Below, one piece after another: positions 58,314 to 64,000 of a stretch of 64,000 bases of DNA. This DNA is from Hymenopus coronatus (Eukaryota > Arthropoda > Insecta > Mantodea > Hymenopodidae). The notes under the pieces were generated by a model. It saw only the letters and a list, made by a program, of their open reading frames with translations, did not search any database and was not told where the DNA came from. A program made the position numbers and the translations under genes. Each line of letters begins with the position of its first letter. Position 1 is the first letter of the stretch. The stretch lies in the NCBI GenBank assembly GCA_030762935.1, contig CM060897.1:113084176-113148175 (forward strand), given 5' to 3'.

Positions 58314-58317
58314 TTTT

Positions 58318-59259
58318 TATATATGAGGGGTACTATTCTTATTTTGAGCCTTATAATAAAAACATCTGCTTTGTTCCATGCACATGACTTACTCTACATC
58401 CCTGTAACACATTATTGTTAAAAACTTAATCTTATATTTACTTCACTCTAATCGAGAGAAAATTATTCGAATTGGTCTCATTACTTGCCTCCTTGTAAGT
58501 AGAGGGGAAATAAGAGAGTACTATAGACTAAAGCGATAGTCAAATCTTTTAAAAACTGGTTGCTATGTGATTGAAGTTCCTTTATTTGTAAGACCAGGAG
58601 TTGATTAACTCCCTAATATGAAAAGTGTAAGTATTTTCATATTGAAACCAATAACAAGGAATTGATAAGAAACTGTCAACATATATATATATATATATAT
58701 ACTATATATATACTATATATACTATATATGTATACTATATATGTATACAACATAAATTGAGTCTTTTGATGAGATATGCATTTTCTGCTGAGTAAGTTTT
58801 TCTCTATCTGTTTTTGTTTTGCAAAATTCCGTTAAATTCATAAAGATGCCTTCAGAGGCTATTCAAATAAAATTCAAACTAAACATTATAGATGTCTTGT
58901 AAATATCTTTAATATACGATAATCGAATCAAAATCGTTAGAGCCATTTTTGAGAAAACCAAAAGTTTCGAAAAAAGTTCTATGTAAAGGGTAATTGGGGT
59001 TGGCGATATTCTTCACATCCTTGGAAGATACTGAATTTAAATACCAAGTTTGGTATTAAACGGACTTTTCGTTTTTGCACTATGCTACCTACAGACACAC
59101 ACACACACACACACACATACGGACATTTTTCTAAAAATGACATTTTGGTATCAGGGGGTCTCAAAACATATATTTCCGGTGAAATCTGGTATCGAATTTT
59201 TGGGTGCAATACAATACCTTCTCTATACACTATGTACATAGTACGTGTAGAGAAAGCAA
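58318..59259 (+). repeat. Mariner-end-like lead plus full F1, unit 1
   Basis: ATATGAGGGGTACTATTCTT and TTTTGAGCCTTATAATAAA (58318-58370) precede a full plus F1 (58375-59259) with a (TA)n tract near 58680-58740 and an intact tail CTATGTACATAG. Confidence 0.82.
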
Positions 59260-59339
59260 AGAGAGAGTACAATTGGTATTGGTGTCTAAGTGAACTTTTT
59301 GTTTTGTTTTTCTGTTTTTACTTCTTCTACCAGGTACTA

Positions 59340-60330
59340 AGTATATACGAGGGGCAGTATTTATATTTTGAGCCTAATAATAAAAATAAGTCTTATGTGT
59401 TCCATTCACATGACTTTCTCTAATGTTACACAGACAACTTTCCTTACAAAGGATTATTCTTTTATCTAAGGCAAGGTAATTAAGATAAACATTAGCAGAA
59501 ACTGCTTCCTTGTAAGTAGAAGGGACATACGGGAATATCGACTAGGCTAAATCGATAGTCAAATCTTTTAAAAACTGGTCCTATATGTAACATCTGAAGT
59601 TCAATCCGCTTCTCATTGCCTGCAGTAAAACAAGAGAGAGATGAAACGAAACGCACTTTCCGTTTGAGAAAAGTTAAAGTAGTTTGAAATTGAAACTAAT
59701 AACAAGGAATATCTTAGAAACGGCTAGCTCTAAATAAAAACGTATAGGACATAAATTATGTGTTTTAACGAGATCAACAATTTTTATTTGTAGGTTTTTG
59801 TCTACCTGTTACGGTTAAACCGTTATGCAAAATTTGGTAAAACTCATGCAGAATAATGAGGTCTTCAGAGTCTATTCCCAGAACATTTAGAATATACTGT
59901 TGATTTATGATGTAAATATCTTTAATATGCGGCATTTTAATCAAAATCGTTAGAGCCACTTTTGAGAAAATAACATTTTCAAAAACTTTTAGTTTTTTAG
60001 GGTAGTTTGGGTTGGTGAATTTTTAAAATGTTTGTGTAATATCCTTGGAGGATAAAACATAACTACATGGTAAATAAGACAGTTTCTGCTAACGTTTTCC
60101 CCTATTACCATAAAGTAGGTACAAAATATGCTTTTTAACAATAGTTTGTTACAGGGATGTAGAGAGTGTCATGTGAATATGGCACATCAGATTCTTTTAA
60201 AAAAGCTTTAGTTCTTCGTTTCAGGGGCTATTAAAATACATATTTCTGGTAAAATTTTAGTATTGAACTTTTATGTGGAATACAATACCTTCTCCATCTA
60301 CTGTGTACTAAGTAGTTGAAGTAAAATGGC
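59340..60330 (+). repeat. Mariner-end-like lead plus F1, unit 2
   Basis: TACGAGGGGCAGTATTTATA and TTTTGAGCCTAATAATAAA repeat the lead of unit 1. The plus F1 (59391-60078) is followed by a minus F1 head piece (60079-60200) and then the plus tail (60218-60330). Confidence 0.78.
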
Positions 60331-60674
60331 GTAATCATTTCTACACGAGTAATTATGGAACCGTACTGGTAGATAAAGTAATTATGTTAGAATTGTGAAT
60401 GTCGCCCACTCTTACAGGCGCGATAACATACTCCATTTATGTAGAGAGAGTGAGGGGATGTGGTGTGAGGGAAACTCGAGAATGACTATCGCGTTCTCGC
60501 CACATAAGTTAGCTGCTTGACAGCGTGTACACACACACTGGCTCGTCCCAGTGCTGACGTGCGAGAAGCACACCTCAGCAGCTCGCATCACACTTTTGTC
60601 ATGCACTAGATGCTACGTTTCAATATATTCAACTTCTGCACTTCTGTGAATACCTATAACTTTAGAACAAAGTG
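60331..60674. other. Unique, GC-richer stretch
   Basis: A 64-codon minus frame (60606-60412) with no recognised motif. Confidence 0.3.
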
Positions 60675-60701
60675 ATAATAATAATAATAATAATAATAAT
60701 A

Positions 60702-60785
<84 letters not shown>
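60675..60785. repeat. (AAT)n microsatellite
   Basis: About 110 bp of nearly perfect AAT/TAA repeats with one break near 60704. Confidence 0.98.
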
Positions 60786-60792
60786 ATGTAGT

Positions 60793-61285
60793 AATGGGGC
60801 TTTATTTATGGACATTCTTTAACTGCTGTGGTTCTCAGCGTTCCATTCAATACTGGGCGTGAAAGGCCGCTTAATTTTCCTCCGAGGCCTCTTTTATCAC
60901 GCTTGAGGTTCTTTTAGCATTGAACCCATTAATATAATTATAATTTTAATTGCAGCATATCTATTTTTAACTTTAATCGAATGACTTATGCAGATTAAAC
61001 TTAAAGTTAATATTTTCATCTACACTGAAGCCGTTAATCGTGCAATTCGATGTAATCAGATATTAATAAAATTAATTAGGGGTGTAATTGTTCTAGTTAT
61101 ATCAATTGCAATCCTATTCTTTATGCCTTTAACTATTACAAACTCGTAAATCTAGACACGGAACCAACGGTTTTACTTCCCTTCCGAAGGAAGCCAAGCA
61201 AAGGGTTATTACGACCAAAAAAATCCATCGTCCTCCCCCGAGTTTGAAGTTAGCATGGTAATCATTACAGCACGGAGGGTGACTA
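60793..61285 (-). mobile_element. SINE-C split by a 230-bp insert
   Basis: 60793-60915 (TTATGGACATTCTTTAACTG ... GAGGTTCTTTT) and 61147-61285 (TAAATCTAGACACGG ... TACAGCACGGAGGGTGACT) join into one SINE-C. 60916-61146 is foreign. Confidence 0.85.
60916..61149 (+). other. AT-rich foreign insert with hydrophobic frame
   Basis: From 60919 to the TAA at 61147 the plus frame has 76 codons with one in-frame TGA (60982). Read with TGA as Trp it gives two hydrophobic segments around AAYLFLTLIE and VIVLVISIAILFFMPLTI, separated by a basic stretch. A mitochondrial or other AT-rich alien origin is possible. I do not recognise the gene. Confidence 0.35.
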
Positions 61286-61493
61286 TAATAATAACAATAA
61301 TAATTATTATTGTTATTATTATTGCAAAATTTCACTATATTTAAGTTTATACTTTCAATTCTTTACATTAATACCCATTACTTAAACTATATTTTATACA
61401 TAGTTTATTTTACGTATCCTAATATACAAATTAGGTTACAGCACCCCTTAGGCATTCAAGCTGCTTAATTGTTGATGAGTGTAGATGTTTTTT
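61286..61493. other. AT-rich stretch
   Basis: Contains an AAT/ATT palindrome (61290-61322); otherwise unassigned. Confidence 0.35.
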
Positions 61494-62375
61494 ACTTTCT
61501 CTAGCAAGAATGTGCAATGTATATATATATATATAGTGGACAGAGAAGCTATTGTATTCCACCCAAAAATTCAATTCTGAGATTTCACCGGAAATACAAG
61601 TACAAAAAAAAACATCTCATGTGTACTATTCACATGACTTTCTCTACATATCTGTATCACATTATTGTTAAAAGGCTTATTCTTCTACTTCATGATACTC
61701 CAGATAAACATTAGCAGCAATTGTCCTTATAACTTAGTTCCTTATAAGTAGAAGGGGGAAAAATATAATTTGTTCCATTCACATGATGACCACTAGCTGA
61801 TCGATAAACACCCCTTTTATTCAAATTATTAATTTGTTATCTCCATCATGCGAATCAAGATAAACATACGCAGAATTAGTCTTATTACTAGCTTCCTTGT
61901 AAGTAGAAGAGAAATAAGAAAATGCACGGGCTAAAGCAATAGTCTCCTCGTTTAAAAGCCGGCCGCTATATGAAACAATTGGAATTCAATCTCTTGTCTT
62001 GCCAGGAGTAAACAAACTAGGAACGACAAGAAAGATATCTTCCCGCTTAAGAAAAATTTAAAAGGCTAAAATTGAAACCAATAATCCGTAATATCTCGAA
62101 ACGGATAGCTCTATAAAAAATGAATATGACATAAGCTGCGTATTTTAATGAGATCTACATTTCTTCTATAGTAAGTATTTTTATATTTCTTACGGTTTGC
62201 AAGTTATACAAAAGTCATTCAGAATAAAGAGATCTTCGGAAGCTATTCCCAGAAAATTCCAGATACACATTTCGTTTGCTATAAAAATATCGTAAACATA
62301 AAGTATTTTAATCAGAATCGTTAGAGCCAAGAGAATCAATATTTTCGAAAAATGTTTCATGTAAAAGGGAAAACA
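61494..62375 (+). repeat. F1 composite beta-2
   Basis: Same three-part order as 49960-51129: minus tail (61494-61600, with a (TA)n expansion in the palindrome), plus head (61615-61760), then plus F1 (61764-62375) that stops before the microsatellite. Confidence 0.8.
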
Positions 62376-63090
62376 AAATAGAAACAAGTTCGTATGTGTG
62401 TGCGTGTCTGTGTGTATGTGTCTGTGGACAGCATAGCCCAAAAACGAAACCTGGTATATTCGTTCAGTATCTTCCAAGGATGTGACACGAAGATTTTTAA
62501 GAAAATCCCCTACCTCCAACTACACCTTACATGGATTTTTTTCTCGAAAATTTTGATTTTTCGCTAAAATGAGTGTAACGATTTTTATTAAAATACCATA
62601 TTTTAAAGATATTTTCATCATCAAAGACACATATATCTTGAATTTCCTGGAGAAACCTCTAAACACCTCTTAATTCTGCAACACATTTGTATAATGTTTT
62701 TATAACTGGTAAACCGTAAGATATAGACAAAAACTTAACACACAATAAAACACACAGTTTATGTAATATACACTTTTTTGTTGAGTTAACCGTTTTCGAG
62801 ATATTCCAGTTATTGATTTCAGTTTTAACGTATCAAACTTTTCTCAGGTGGGAAGACATCGTTCTCAGAGAATCGAATTTCAATAGTTTCCTTTGCGACC
62901 GACTTTTAAAATATTTTACTACCGCTATAGGCTAGTGTATTTCTTATTTACCTTTTACCTACAAAAAGGCAAGTAATAAGACAAATTCTGGTCATGTTTT
63001 ATTGGCATGGCGTAGATAAAAGAATAATCTTTTCCAAAAGGATTTGTTTGTGGAAAAGCTAGAGAATGACACATCATATTTTTTTGTCTG
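62376..63090 (-). repeat. F1 copy lacking tail
   Basis: Starts in the GT repeat (GTATGTGTGTGCGTGTCTG); then CTTCCAAGGATGTGACACGA, core, and head AGAGAATGACACATCATA. Confidence 0.85.
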
Positions 63091-63164
63091 TAAACTATTC
63101 CACACATCTGCATCTTCACTTCGGCTTTTCTCTCTTCTATTATTCACGTTTCTTTTATGTTTCC

Positions 63165-63880
63165 CAAATAGCTTTACTCTATGCATAATAGGAATAGAAG
63201 GTACTCTATTCTATCAGAAGATCTGATGTAAAAATTGCTACCGAAAATATATATTTTGAGTTCCTCTGACTCCAAAAAGCATTTTTAGAAAGAGGCGTGT
63301 GTGTATGTATGTGTGTGTGTGTGAGAGAGAGAGAAGATAGATATCCCCCTGCTCCAAATTACCCTTTACACGAAAAAATTCGTAATTTTGATTTCCTCAA
63401 AATGCCTCTAACGATTTTGATTCAAATACTACATGTTAAATATGTTTAAATGCAAATAAAACGTATATCTTAAAATTTCTGGAAATAGGCCCTTAAGTCC
63501 TGTTCATCTGGATGACTTTTGCATAACTGGTAAACCATAAGAGTCAGACAAAATCTTACTGCACAGTTTATATCATAATTTTTTGGAATTAACATCATTC
63601 TTTGATATTTGTTTGTATTTCCCAGTACGTTTTCTAAATTGAGGAGACGTATTTCTTTTTCAAATCCTATTCGAGCAAATAGCGTGGAATTTCAAGGCTA
63701 CGACTAGTTCTTAGAAGCTTTGACCATTGCTTTTTCTTTTATACTCCTTTTTTCCTCTTGAACCTATAAGATAATATGTTATAAATCAATTTCTGATAGT
63801 GTTTATCTTGAATAGCATGAAATAGATAGAAGACGAAAACTCTTGTAATAATAGTGAAATAACTGTTTCTTCCACACTAG
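63165..63880 (-). repeat. F1 copy, diverged
   Basis: AAGGTACTCTATTCTATCAG tail, (GT)n(GA)n repeat at 63295-63335, CCAAATTACCCTTTACACG, GCATAACTGGTAAACCATAA; head eroded. Confidence 0.75.
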
Positions 63881-63894
63881 GCGTGTAAATGACA

Positions 63895-64000
63895 GAAGAT
63901 GGAAAGGTAGACCATAATCTGGATTAGAACCACATGTGTTGCTCTCCCTGCAGTTGCTCTAACCACTGATCTTCCATGGCTACATGTCGACACTGCACTA
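63895..64000 (-). mobile_element. tRNA-like SINE, cut by window end
   Basis: The minus strand has GATCAGTGGTTAGAGCAACT (box A) and TGTGGTTCTAATCC (box B). Only the head is visible. Confidence 0.5.

Noticed and set aside
60675..60785. CRISPR-like or satellite array
   Set aside because: Simple AAT microsatellite without spacers.

Overview
This window is eukaryotic, AT-rich repeat DNA, most likely from a large insect or other arthropod genome. It carries many Tc1/mariner, hAT and Mutator-like relics, at least six tRNA-derived SINE families, and decayed LINEs whose fragments look like those common in insects. A cockroach/termite or other polyneopteran source is a guess from the style of the repeats. 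I find no intact host gene, no RNA gene, no CRISPR array and nothing bacterial or operon-like. Almost every open frame of 60-150 codons is an accident of AT-rich or GT-repeat DNA.

One non-coding family dominates; I call it F1. My hand tally gives about 50 full or partial pieces covering roughly two fifths of the window. The consensus is about 870-930 bp. I define F1 '+' as starting with the head TCTGATGTGTTCCATTCACA, followed by a sub-terminal ACTTTCTCTA. It then runs through an AT-rich core and a CACACGGAC/(CA)n microsatellite to a tail with a palindrome centred on CTATGTACATAG, closing with TAGAGAAAGT and an A-run. The inverted sub-terminal repeats, tail hairpin, central microsatellite and insertion into T-runs match what is described for Helentron-associated elements (HINE/DINE-1-like rolling-circle elements). 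That class assignment is an inference.

Layout: 0.6-2.3 kb F1 pieces; 2.4-3.5 kb SINE-A and back-to-back mariner ends; 3.5-4.9 kb unique; 4.9-6.2 kb SINE-A and a tandem F1-containing duplication; 6.5-7.6 kb Tc1/IS630-like ends; 7.7-8.8 kb hAT-like element with a long hairpin; 8.8-10.4 kb unique; 10.4-17.8 kb F1 copies, one holding another F1 and one holding a mariner; 18.3-19.4 kb F1 with SINE-B; 20.3-22.3 kb mariner holding a FLYWCH-type MULE relic; 22.6-24.5 kb SINE-B and LINE pieces; 24.6-33.5 kb dense nested F1 with SINE-B/C/D/E and a second mariner; 34-35.3 kb LINE relic and repeat C; 35.4-35.7 kb an unidentified 107-codon ORF; 35.9-48 kb F1 with SINE-D/E/F and LINE relics; 48.4-49.9 kb a duplicated unique block; 50-54.8 kb F1, one copy holding a hAT relic; 55-56.7 kb repeat C holding an F1; 57-64 kb F1, SINE-C, an (AAT)n array and a puzzling 230-bp insert.

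The value of the window is its nesting. Mariner, hAT, MULE, SINE and F1 itself sit inside F1 copies or other repeats with recoverable target sites, so relative ages and F1 boundaries can be read directly. Several rearranged F1 composites recur with the same junctions, which means the composites themselves were copied.
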